Assembly (NCBI RefSeq): GCF_900142015.1
Contig: NZ_FQZN01000002.1
Location: 124,001 to 188,000, forward strand
Direction: 5' to 3'
Length of the DNA: 64,000 nt
From: Bacteroides stercorirosoris
GTDB taxonomy: Bacteria > Bacteroidota > Bacteroidia > Bacteroidales > Bacteroidaceae
Shown here: in pieces, positions 17,501 through 24,981 of the stretch
Position numbering within the stretch: position 1 is the stretch's first letter
How the letters are laid out: each line of letters starts with the position of its first letter
Notes under the pieces: model-generated
What the model was told of the DNA's origin: nothing
Seen by the model: only the letters and a program-made list of their open reading frames with translations
Database searches by the model: none
Made by a program: the position numbers and the translations under genes

Positions 17501-19357
17501 TTATAATTTGTTCAATTCTTCTTTTATCACATCCGCACCGGGGAAACCGGTAACTTTGTATGCAATATTTCCTTCCCGATCCACTATGAAATAAGTAGGT
17601 ATTCCGGGGTATTCATACAGTTTTCCCATAGCGGAACTCTGTTTATTGGTAATCCGGTAGTGTATACCATGAATATCAGGTATCGTGATTTTCCACTTTC
17701 CTTCGGGCGAAGATTCATCCGCCACATAAACATACACCACATCCTTCAATTCTTCCTTAACCGGCTGTAAGCTCTTCATTGCCCTTATACAGGGGCCACA
17801 CCAAGTATTCCACATATCTATCAATACCACTTTCCCACGATACGAGCGGGTGATAGTAGCTATAAGGTTCTCTGCCGTAACTGCGGTATCCAGCTGGCAA
17901 ATGGTATAACCGGTTTTCTTTGCACTTTCCGCAAGCAAATCTACTATTTTTTGGTTCCGGATGTTCAAAGCTTTTTTTATTTCCGGTTCGACAATGCTAT
18001 CCAAAGTCAACAATTGCTCCTCGCTCAGCGGCTTCACCCGGGCAAGAGCATCCCCTAAAGGTTTTGCACGCAAAACATCCTCCCAGATAGGTTCCGGTTC
18101 AAACTTTCCTTTGAAATCTCCGGTAGCCACACGAACAAAGTCCGGATAACTGCCATAACGGATATTAGGTGAATGAATAAAATCCAATTTCAGGATTTCA
18201 TCATAATAGTTTTCATCCACTGTCATATCTGCCCGCTTCACCCCTTTCTTTCCGCTAATCATCGGGGCATAACTGATATTGCCTTTATATCCCTTAATGG
18301 CAAAGAAATACGACATTTCCAGTTTAGTTATCAGGAAAGTATGCGCAGCATCGCTCAACGACTTATTCCTTAATATGTCCTCACGATATTTTTCGTAAAT
18401 CTTAGTCACATACTTCTTATACTGGTTAGGAGTGACTCCACAGATATTTTCATAGAAATTATCGGCACTGTAGACATTCATCAGTGAGCCATATTTAGCC
18501 AGTTCCGTATTCAATCCGGCATAAGTCCCTTCAAACCAGACAAGTTGTCCATTCTCTTTCTTTTTGAACAGACGTGTCTCCGACCAAAAAATCGCCGGTA
18601 AATTCAAAGTCACTACAAGTTCACCACCCGGGACAAGAAATAATTCAAAACGCTTTTTTCCGACCCGCAAAGTTGCATCACCGGGCAACATCAGATTAGT
18701 CTCATAGCGAAAACTACCGTCTTCCGCTATTGGGATTGATTGTCCGAATATGTCAAAGAACAACCAGTCCGTACAATTAAAATTCAAAGTGGTTCCATAT
18801 CCTGGATTATATCCTAATATCTGCCCGCGTATCACCGTCTTTCCATTTTTCAATTCAGGTTCAGGCAAAGGCAGGGAGTAATCCAACTGCTGTTTCAGGA
18901 GCCTCTCAGGTATTCCTATCTCAGGTTTCTTCCCGTCCAGACGTACCCCATATATGCACCAGCCCTTGTCATCATTGTCCGGCATTTCCATGAAATCAAA
19001 ACTTTCCGCATCCATAGGAAGCGGTTCAAATTTCAGCGTCACGGCCAACTCACCCGAAGCCGGCACTCGTGTCCATAATCCTTCAGAGAAGCCATCGCCA
19101 CCTAAATATGCATACCTTTTTCCGGCAACCTGCAAAACCGTTGTCGAATCTATTCTCACATCATCGCCCGAGATCGTATATATTTTGGCATCCACCCACG
19201 TCGTATCCTTCCCCAACGTCACTTTCTCTATTTCAAGCTGACTGCCACTGGTTGCCATGAAATAAGGAGCTTTCACTGTTCTCTTTGCCTGTAAACCTAC
19301 GCAAACAGCCACCAGAACGAAACAAGTTATTGCAATGTTTTTCATAATCCCCGGCAT
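17501..19357 (-). CDS. TlpA-family thioredoxin-like protein with long N-terminal domain
   Basis: The 618-residue secreted protein ends with a thioredoxin domain: the WCGPC motif has cysteines at 520 and 523 (VLIDMWNTWCGPCIRAMKS), and the cis-Pro loop is YPGIPTYFIVDREG. The first 450 residues resemble the DUF4369/peptidase-associated N-terminal regions found in many Bacteroides TlpA-like proteins, but I cannot name the domain with certainty. The ATG at 19357 is used here; the Met at 19345 (MKNIAITCFVLVAVCVGLQA) gives a more standard signal peptide and is equally possible. It follows the BlaI gene by 9 bp and precedes BlaR1 by 14 bp. Expected location is the periplasm, and the role is disulfide reduction of unknown partners. 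Confidence 0.82.
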   Translation of the reverse strand: MPGIMKNIAITCFVLVAVCVGLQAKRTVKAPYFMATSGSQLEIEKVTLGKDTTWVDAKIYTISGDDVRIDSTTVLQVAGKRYAYLGGDGFSEGLWTRVPASGELAVTLKFEPLPMDAESFDFMEMPDNDDKGWCIYGVRLDGKKPEIGIPERLLKQQLDYSLPLPEPELKNGKTVIRGQILGYNPGYGTTLNFNCTDWLFFDIFGQSIPIAEDGSFRYETNLMLPGDATLRVGKKRFELFLVPGGELVVTLNLPAIFWSETRLFKKKENGQLVWFEGTYAGLNTELAKYGSLMNVYSADNFYENICGVTPNQYKKYVTKIYEKYREDILRNKSLSDAAHTFLITKLEMSYFFAIKGYKGNISYAPMISGKKGVKRADMTVDENYYDEILKLDFIHSPNIRYGSYPDFVRVATGDFKGKFEPEPIWEDVLRAKPLGDALARVKPLSEEQLLTLDSIVEPEIKKALNIRNQKIVDLLAESAKKTGYTICQLDTAVTAENLIATITRSYRGKVVLIDMWNTWCGPCIRAMKSLQPVKEELKDVVYVYVADESSPEGKWKITIPDIHGIHYRITNKQSSAMGKLYEYPGIPTYFIVDREGNIAYKVTGFPGADVIKEELNKL

Positions 19358-19366
19358 TTAAAGTTT

Positions 19367-19729
19367 TTATTTTGTTCCTTTCTCCACTTCAGCAATCAGT
19401 TGTTTCAGGTCATCCAGCGAGATATCCTCTTCCTTCACCAACGACGACACTGCGCTAAGGTAAGAGTTATTAAAATATTTGCTGATCACCTTCTTCAAGG
19501 TCCCTTTACTGAAGTCTTCCTTATTCACCACTGCATAATACTGATAGGTGTTACCATACGTCTTATGAGCCAGGAAACCTTTATCCTCCAGACCTCTCAC
19601 AATCGTAGACAAAGTATTGAAATGTGGCTTCGGTTCTTCATAGAAAGCCAGCATCTCCTTCACAAACAACGGACCTTTCTCCCAGAAAAATCCCATGATT
19701 TCTTCTTCTTTCGCAGTCAATCCTTTCAT
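19367..19729 (-). CDS. BlaI/MecI/CopY-family transcriptional repressor
   Basis: This 120-residue winged-helix protein starts MKGLTAKEEEIMGFFWEKGP and continues LFVKEMLAFYEE, NTLSTIVRGLEDKGFLAHK and YQYYAVVNKEDF. That is the standard order of BlaI helices and wing, with a C-terminal dimerisation part (SAVSSLVKEEDISLDDLKQLIAEVE). BlaI repressors bind palindromes and are inactivated by proteolysis started by their BlaR1 partner, which is encoded two genes downstream. It heads the operon. Two overlapping palindromes 26-51 bp upstream of its start are good operator candidates. Family assignment is secure; the inducing signal is unknown. Confidence 0.92.
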   Translation of the reverse strand: MKGLTAKEEEIMGFFWEKGPLFVKEMLAFYEEPKPHFNTLSTIVRGLEDKGFLAHKTYGNTYQYYAVVNKEDFSKGTLKKVISKYFNNSYLSAVSSLVKEEDISLDDLKQLIAEVEKGTK

Positions 19730-19754
19730 AGTTCTTATTTGTTTTCTGCAAATA

Positions 19755-19780
19755 ACTAAAATATTTAGTTTATAAACTAA
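19755..19780. promoter_or_regulatory. Twin palindromic operator, probable BlaI site
   Basis: ACTAAA-N3-TTTAGT (19755-19769) overlaps the perfect 16-bp palindrome TTAGTTTATAAACTAA (19765-19780). They share a half-site, which would place two dimers on one face-adjacent stretch. The site lies between the divergent BlaI gene and the hemerythrin-like gene. BlaI proteins bind such dyads; binding here is an inference from position. Confidence 0.6.
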
Positions 19781-19851
19781 TTTTTCTCGTTAAATAAGGC
19801 TAACACACAAAATACCTACAAATAGCGATTGCTACTTTCAGGAAAAATCCG

Positions 19852-19859
19852 TTCCTTTG
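19852..19859 (+). promoter_or_regulatory. Probable -7 box for hemerythrin/LuxR pair
   Basis: TTCCTTTG differs from TAnnTTTG at one position and lies 37 bp before the ATG at 19897. Confidence 0.45.
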
Positions 19860-19896
19860 CGCACGAATAAACTTAAGAAAGAAAGGATAATCTGCA

Positions 19897-20607
19897 ATGA
19901 ATGAACCGCATAAGTATCGCGCCACAGACAAAATGAGCGACCTTATCTGTGATAACTACTCCTTATTAATGGTTATGAGCCGTTTTGGCCTCTCCCTGGG
20001 TTTTGGAGATAAAAGCGTGAAGGACGTTTGTGAAGCTCAAGGCGTAGACTACCGCACCTTTCTCGCAGTAGCCAATTTCATCAGTGAAGAACAGTATGCT
20101 TATACTTATAGTGAAGATGAAGACGCTTTTTCCATCCCTGCACTCATGGACTATCTGAAACAGGCACACACCTATTTTCTCGATTTCAAGTTGCCGGTCA
20201 TTCGCCGTAAACTTATCGAGTCCATCGACTGCTCAGGCACCGACAACATAGCCTATCTTATTTTGAAATTCTTCGATGAATATGCCAAAGAGGTACACCG
20301 TCATATGGAGTATGAAAACGAAGCTGTATTCACTTATGTAGAAAAACTGCTGGAAGGCAAGCTTGCCGAAAATTATGACATAGCAACCTTTGCCAGTAAA
20401 CATAATCAGATAGAGACCAAATTGACAGAGCTGAAAAATATCATCATTAAATATTATCCGGAAAAAGAGAATAACAACAAGCTCAACGCTGTTCTTTTCG
20501 ATATCTTCAATTGCGAACATGACCTTGCTTCACACTGTCAGGTAGAAGACTACATGTTTGTTCCTGCTGTGGCACAATTGGAAAGGAGATTGAAAAATGA
20601 ACAATAA
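19897..20607 (+). CDS. Hemerythrin-domain protein with RIC/ScdA-like N terminus
   Basis: The 236-residue protein has an N-terminal DUF542-like segment (about 20-70: LLMVMSRFGLSLGFGDKSVKDVCEAQGVDYRTFLAVAN) and a C-terminal hemerythrin-like four-helix region. That region contains candidate di-iron ligands in VHRHMEYENEAVF, SKHNQIETKL and FNCEHDLASHCQVEDYMFVP. This order is that of RIC/YtfE/ScdA proteins, which repair iron-sulfur centres after nitric oxide or oxygen damage. The usual Cys of the DUF542 part falls at VKDVC. Binding of oxygen, NO or iron is expected but not proven. Its 3' end overlaps the following LuxR-type gene by 11 bp, indicating coupled translation. Confidence 0.75.
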   Translation: MNEPHKYRATDKMSDLICDNYSLLMVMSRFGLSLGFGDKSVKDVCEAQGVDYRTFLAVANFISEEQYAYTYSEDEDAFSIPALMDYLKQAHTYFLDFKLPVIRRKLIESIDCSGTDNIAYLILKFFDEYAKEVHRHMEYENEAVFTYVEKLLEGKLAENYDIATFASKHNQIETKLTELKNIIIKYYPEKENNNKLNAVLFDIFNCEHDLASHCQVEDYMFVPAVAQLERRLKNEQ

Positions 20608-21214
20608 TGCTTCTTCTATAAAAATTGCAGTTGCGGAGACTTCAGTTATTATTCGTAGTGGGCTTACAGCAGTACTAAAGCGTTTGCCCAACCTGAACGT
20701 ACACCCGATAGAAATCTCTTCCCCGGAATCTCTGCAGAGTTACATCCACCTGAACACGCCGGATATTCTCATTGTCAATCCAACCTTCGGCGGTTGGTTT
20801 GACATTGCTACATTCAAAATAGAAAACGGAAAGGTAGAAACTAAATATCTGGCACTTGTATGCTCGGTCATCGACAATAATTCACTAAAAGAGTACGATG
20901 ACCACCTCTCTATCTGCGATGATACAGAAATAATCTCCACTAAAATAAACCAATTGCTTTGCACCGACGAAGAAGAAGAGAAAGAAAACGAGCAGGAAAC
21001 ACTCAGCCAGCGTGAAAAAGAAATAATAACCTGCGTTGTGAAAGGCATGACCAATAAAGCCATCGCCGACCAACTTTACCTCTCCATCCACACCGTTATC
21101 ACCCACCGTAGGAACATCGCCCGTAAACTGCAAATACATTCTCCGGCAGGTCTCACCATTTACGCTATTGTGAATAAGCTGGTGGAATTGCAGGATATCA
21201 AGGATAATCTATAA
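20597..21214 (+). CDS. LuxR-type regulator with degenerate receiver domain
   Basis: The 205-residue protein ends with a clear LuxR/FixJ helix-turn-helix (about 137-195): LSQREKEIITCVVKGMTNKAIADQLYLSIHTVITHRRNIARKL in outline. The N-terminal 120 residues fold like a receiver (IKIAVAETSVIIRSGLTAVLKRL), but key residues are missing. The acidic pair is ET at 14-15, and the phosphate-accepting Asp is replaced by Asn61 in ILIVNPTFGG. It therefore probably does not respond to a histidine kinase. It overlaps the hemerythrin-like gene by 11 bp, so that protein may supply the signal (inference). No terminator is seen directly after it; array B follows. Confidence 0.82.
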   Translation: MNNNASSIKIAVAETSVIIRSGLTAVLKRLPNLNVHPIEISSPESLQSYIHLNTPDILIVNPTFGGWFDIATFKIENGKVETKYLALVCSVIDNNSLKEYDDHLSICDDTEIISTKINQLLCTDEEEEKENEQETLSQREKEIITCVVKGMTNKAIADQLYLSIHTVITHRRNIARKLQIHSPAGLTIYAIVNKLVELQDIKDNL

Positions 21215-21229
21215 AAAGAGGGTACATTA

Positions 21230-21427
21230 ACGGATACTGATTATCAACCTTTTACAAGAAGTTAACTTCCTACCAACAAGGAGTTAACTTCTTGTTGACA
21301 AACTCCTAACTTCTTGTCAACAAGGTATTGATACTTTGACATTACGACCGATTATACTACTTCTATATAGGCTTGTCAGTTTGATAAAATCGTCAGTCTG
21401 TTGACGATTTTTCTACTAAATTCGTCA
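21230..21427. repeat. 22-bp tandem array B (four clear units, up to nine)
   Basis: Four in-phase 22-bp units begin at 21252, 21274, 21296 and 21318, built on GTTAACTTC-type cores and ACAAG...CTTGT ends. The unit at 21274 is almost a full palindrome (ACAAGGAGTTAACTTCTTGT, one mismatched pair). Flanking units at 21230 and 21340-21427 are faint, but a TTGACGA/TCGTCAA pair at 21400 and 21422 keeps the 22-bp phase. The sequence is unrelated to array A while the period is the same. It lies downstream of the LuxR-type gene. Confidence 0.75.
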
Positions 21428-21502
21428 ATTAGAAGATTATTTGCATTTTGTCATGCCACACACAGAAATGGGGCAGCGAATTTAAATTTGGCAAGGTATT
21501 AA

Positions 21503-21608
21503 ACGAAAAAATTCCCGTTCTTTCACGATATCGCATCGGGGAAGACGGGAAGCTTTTTCCTTAATAAAAGTTGTTACGTAATTATGACTAACTAATTCAT
21601 TAAATCTG
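21503..21608 (-). ncRNA. Candidate small RNA with own promoter and terminator
   Basis: On the minus strand a perfect -7 box TACTTTTG lies at 21615-21622. About 60 nt into the predicted transcript begins a hairpin with TTCCCGT (right arm in plus coordinates 21545-21551) pairing with ACGGGAA (21512-21518). A run of six U follows at 21506-21511. The product would be about 105 nt. No minus-strand gene follows within 1.7 kb, and no plausible ORF is inside. The hairpin also has a T run on the plus strand (21552-21558), so it may simply be a bidirectional terminator. It is not recognised as a known RNA family. Confidence 0.45.
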
Positions 21609-21744
21609 ATGATGCAAAAGTAGGGCATTTGCGGAGATACCACAATCCCTAAAACAAGGTATAATGAAAGATATTAATAGCCATAATTAGGTATTTACCG
21701 GACAGAAGGCCTTATTTTCTAATGACAATATAGAGACCATAGCC

Positions 21745-22227
21745 TTATCTATACTTGAAAGCCAATATATAATATCCAATCAGCACTATTGCCAACAGAC
21801 AACCGACACCGGCAGTGAACATATCACACAATCCTTGTGGAATGCCATATTCTTCTTCCACCTTATTGAATACAAGAACAAGGAAAAGCAGAACTATAAA
21901 GACATTCAGTACCCGGGCAAAACGGATCGCCAAGAAAAACTGTGTCACCACATTATGTTTGGTAATGCGTACCGGAAAATGCACAAAGCGGATAGGCAAG
22001 TAGGCTGTAGCGCCTATGGCAAGAAGACTAAAAGTGCCCAGTCCGGCAGAAAGAAGTGAAAAATTCACCGTTACTCTGTCATCCACATGGAGATAAACCC
22101 ATATCGCACACACCCACGCAACAATTGCCAGCAAAGCAGCAACACCTTCCATTATACGATCCACAGCAGTAGGATGAATACGGATATCAGAAAATTCTCT
22201 GGCTGAATAAGGTCCAAGATTTAACAT
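21745..22227 (-). CDS. Small integral membrane protein (DUF1648-like)
   Basis: The 160-residue protein has four hydrophobic helices, at about 26-47, 55-78, 103-125 and 135-155. The segment between the first two (VYLHVDDRVTVNFSLLSAGLGTFSLLAIGA) resembles the pattern of DUF1648 membrane proteins, where a short extracytoplasmic loop follows helix 1. The similarity is weak. It lies downstream of the Arc-like gene by 25 bp and in the same direction as the SPFH gene cluster, so it may take part in the same membrane function. Function unknown. Confidence 0.5.
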   Translation of the reverse strand: MLNLGPYSAREFSDIRIHPTAVDRIMEGVAALLAIVAWVCAIWVYLHVDDRVTVNFSLLSAGLGTFSLLAIGATAYLPIRFVHFPVRITKHNVVTQFFLAIRFARVLNVFIVLLFLVLVFNKVEEEYGIPQGLCDMFTAGVGCLLAIVLIGYYILAFKYR

Positions 22228-22252
22228 AAGACTATGAATTATGAATTATAAA

Positions 22253-22453
22253 TTACGTTTCAGTTTCTTGAGGCGAAGGAGGATTTTTAGTTTTCTTCAT
22301 CCGCCCGCTTTTCCTCAACGCTTCAGCGATGATCCACTGAAGCTGTCCGTTAGTACTGCGGAACTCATCGGCTGCCCACTTCTCAAGGGCATCCATAGTC
22401 GCAGCATCTACGCGTAGGACAAAGCTTTTGGTTGAAGTTTCTTTTTTAGCCAC
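22253..22453 (-). CDS. Arc-like ribbon-helix-helix protein
   Basis: A 66-residue basic protein with a ribbon-helix-helix core: SFVLRVDAATMDALEKWAADE, then FRSTNGQLQWIIAEALRKSGRM. The beta strand TKSFVLRV and helix pattern match the Arc/MetJ superfamily, which bind DNA as dimers of dimers. No toxin gene is next to it; instead it sits between an alpha/beta hydrolase gene (48 bp upstream) and a membrane protein gene (25 bp downstream). Its likely role is local regulation of this cluster (inference). The tail NPPSPQETET is probably disordered. Confidence 0.75.
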   Translation of the reverse strand: MAKKETSTKSFVLRVDAATMDALEKWAADEFRSTNGQLQWIIAEALRKSGRMKKTKNPPSPQETET

Positions 22454-22501
22454 GATTCTATTTTATAATTTAATGATTTACAAATTAAGTTTGAATTTAT
22501 A

Positions 22502-23842
22502 TTACAACAAACTCCCGTTGCGAATAAATGATGCAATATCATCCATCACATAACCGGCTACGGGCGACTCACGCTCATACTCGAACGGGGTAGCCTTACC
22601 ACTGCCCTCCTGCAACATGTGATTAAGCTTGGGGTAAGACTTAAAGAATGCATTCTTATTACGCAGTAACCCAAAACGCCATAATCCAAAATCTTCCATA
22701 GTGACCTGATAATCACGTTCGCCTTGCAATATAAGCATGGGCAAGGTAAGCTTGGCAGCTACTTCCACAGGTTTATAGGCGTTGGCTAATTCCCAGTAAG
22801 AACGAGGAATATCCAGCAACAAAGGAATCTTATCATCAAATTCCGGTGTACCCAGTTTCTTGGTATTATCCGCCTGCTTCTTTATTTCTGCAATCTGTTT
22901 CTTAGCATTGTCGGAAGAATCCTTTAGAGAAGATATATAAGTCATTTGTTCGACAATAGCATCTTCAAACGGGCGGGCCAAAGCAGCAACAAGAATAATA
23001 CCCGCCAATCCGTCAGTCCGTTCTGCTATGCGCGGAGCAAGTGTGGCACCCAAACTATGCCCTAATACATAAATACTGTCCGCATCAATCTCCGGCAACG
23101 TCTTTGCCCAAGCAGCAATGGCTACAGCATCATCGACACTTTCGGTATCATAATCCATCTCCCGACCTTCGGGCACACAAGCCGCACCATAAACTTTTGT
23201 ACGTTTCTCATAGCGTACCGTCGCAATGCCACGGTCCGCCAGTGCCCAAGCCAAATCACGGAAAGGCTTATTGGGACCGACAGTTTCATCACGATCCTGC
23301 GAACCGGAACCATGCACAAGAATGACCACGGGTACTTTCTTTTTTCCTACAGGTAACGTCAGGGTTCCGGGTAGTTTGAACCCGTCAGCACCGACTGTTA
23401 TATCCCGTTCAAGCATCTTTTCCTTATTATAAGCCACCGGCTGCGCAGTAGAAGCAGCAGGCACAGGCATCAAACGAATTGTATTCATTCCACCGTCAGC
23501 ATCAAATGATAACAAAAGCCGAAGACTGTAACGCTCAAACTTCAAATCGGAATAATAGAGTGTGATGCCTTGCGCACTCTCTTTCTGCCACTCGCCTTTA
23601 GACTGGAGTTTGCCGAATTGCTTTTCCGACTGTCTGAACATATCCTTGAAAACCTCCGGAGATAATTTCTCCTGCAACTCTTTGGACAACAGTGCATGAA
23701 TACTGTCGCCTTGGTCTGCAATAAACAATTCGTATACATGCCTGGCACGGTCCATATTTACATCTTGCGCAAAAACCGCCACCACATGCCCCAGCAGTAA
23801 GCCGAGCACTAATGCCCACTTATATAGAAAAGAAAAGTTCAT
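22502..23842 (-). CDS. Secreted alpha/beta hydrolase with N-terminal DUF3887-like domain
   Basis: The 446-residue protein has a signal peptide (MNFSFLYKWALVLGLLLGHVVAVFA). Residues 30-130 resemble a DUF3887-type NTF2-like domain (FKDMFRQSEKQFGKLQSKGEWQ). An alpha/beta hydrolase domain starts near residue 140. The nucleophile elbow reads VLGHSLGATLAP, the oxyanion region VVILVHGSGSQDRDE, the acid QGERDYQVT, and the late His KLNHMLQEG. The substrate is probably a small ester or peptide in the periplasm, but it is not identifiable. Its start is 10 bp from the SPFH gene stop, so the two are co-transcribed. Confidence 0.85.
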   Translation of the reverse strand: MNFSFLYKWALVLGLLLGHVVAVFAQDVNMDRARHVYELFIADQGDSIHALLSKELQEKLSPEVFKDMFRQSEKQFGKLQSKGEWQKESAQGITLYYSDLKFERYSLRLLLSFDADGGMNTIRLMPVPAASTAQPVAYNKEKMLERDITVGADGFKLPGTLTLPVGKKKVPVVILVHGSGSQDRDETVGPNKPFRDLAWALADRGIATVRYEKRTKVYGAACVPEGREMDYDTESVDDAVAIAAWAKTLPEIDADSIYVLGHSLGATLAPRIAERTDGLAGIILVAALARPFEDAIVEQMTYISSLKDSSDNAKKQIAEIKKQADNTKKLGTPEFDDKIPLLLDIPRSYWELANAYKPVEVAAKLTLPMLILQGERDYQVTMEDFGLWRFGLLRNKNAFFKSYPKLNHMLQEGSGKATPFEYERESPVAGYVMDDIASFIRNGSLL

Positions 23843-23852
23843 ATTATTCTGA

Positions 23853-24809
23853 TTAATGATTTAATGTACCTGCATTAATAACCGGCTGTGCAGCTTCATC
23901 AGCACAAAGCACCACCAATAAGTTGCTGACCATAGCCGCCTTTTTTTCTTCGTCCAGTTCAACAATCTCCTCTTCAGAAAGTTTATGCAAAGCCATTTTT
24001 ACCATAGAAACAGCACCTTCCACAATCTTTTCACGGGCAGTGATAATGGCCGAAGCTTGTTGACGGCGAAGCATCACCGCTGCAATTTCGGGTGCATAAG
24101 CCAGATAATTGATACGCGCTTCCACTACCTCCATACCTGCCATGGCAAGACGCTCATTCAGCTTCTGTTCCAGTTGTTCATTGATTTCCTCACCGCCGGA
24201 ACGAAGTGTCAGTTCTTCAGTATCTGCTTCATTATCATCATAGGCATATTGTCCTGCTACCTGGCGCAATGCCGCATCGCTCTGTATCTTTACAAAATTT
24301 TCAAAAGCATTCATCCGGCTGGCAACAGCATTGCCTATAGTAATCTGGTTGGCATTTCCCGTTGTGTGAGCCGAAGAAGCCATCGTCTGTGAATCAATCT
24401 CAAACATAGCCTTATAAGTGTCTTTGAGTTTCCACACCAACACCAAACCAATCAGAATCGGATTGCCGATCTTATCGTTCACCTTGATAGGTTCTACATC
24501 CAGATTACGTGCACGAAGAGAAAGTTTTTTCTTATCCAAAAACGGATTTACCCAAAAGAAACCCGTTTCCTTAAATGTGCCCTTGTATTTACCAAAGAAA
24601 ACCATAGCCCGGGCTTCATTGGGTTCCAATTGCATATATCCGGCAAACATAACCAGCCAGACAAGACAGAGAATACCTGCCACAACTGCCGTCGGGACAC
24701 AGGTGACAAAACCAAAATAAATAAGCGCAGGCAACACAATAAGATGAATAAATAAGCCTAAGAAGCCATTCATCTTAAAACCACTGAAATTCTTTTCTTT
24801 AGTTTCCAT
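23853..24809 (-). CDS. SPFH/band 7 domain membrane protein
   Basis: The 318-residue protein has two close N-terminal hydrophobic segments (residues 13-60). These are followed by LEPNEARAMVFFGKYKGTFKETGFFWVNPF, the typical opening of SPFH/band 7 proteins. A long helical part with EELTLRSGGEEINEQLEQKLNERLAMAGMEVVEARINYLAYAPEIA and RRQQASAIITAREKIVEGAV follows. SPFH proteins form large ring assemblies in membranes and control proteases or membrane domains. It is the first gene of the minus-strand cluster with a hydrolase, an Arc-like regulator and a small membrane protein. The role of this set is unknown. Confidence 0.9.
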   Translation of the reverse strand: METKEKNFSGFKMNGFLGLFIHLIVLPALIYFGFVTCVPTAVVAGILCLVWLVMFAGYMQLEPNEARAMVFFGKYKGTFKETGFFWVNPFLDKKKLSLRARNLDVEPIKVNDKIGNPILIGLVLVWKLKDTYKAMFEIDSQTMASSAHTTGNANQITIGNAVASRMNAFENFVKIQSDAALRQVAGQYAYDDNEADTEELTLRSGGEEINEQLEQKLNERLAMAGMEVVEARINYLAYAPEIAAVMLRRQQASAIITAREKIVEGAVSMVKMALHKLSEEEIVELDEEKKAAMVSNLLVVLCADEAAQPVINAGTLNH

Positions 24810-24925
24810 ACTTAATAGATTTAATTGATATCATTTTGATATCACAAATCTATCATAAATCTCAAGAATTTTGATAATAGCGACAGCTATTTTAAATAAG
24901 ATTAAGAAAAACATTAGTTTTTTCG

Positions 24926-24933
24926 TATCTTTG
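24926..24933 (+). promoter_or_regulatory. Promoter -7 box for HTCS-1
   Basis: TATCTTTG is a perfect TAnnTTTG match, 48 bp before the HTCS-1 ATG. A short hairpin AATAGC-GACA-GCTATT lies about 40 bp further upstream. Confidence 0.6.
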
Positions 24934-24981
24934 TTCCATACAAATTAAATCATTAACCCCAAAAAACACACCAATATACAC

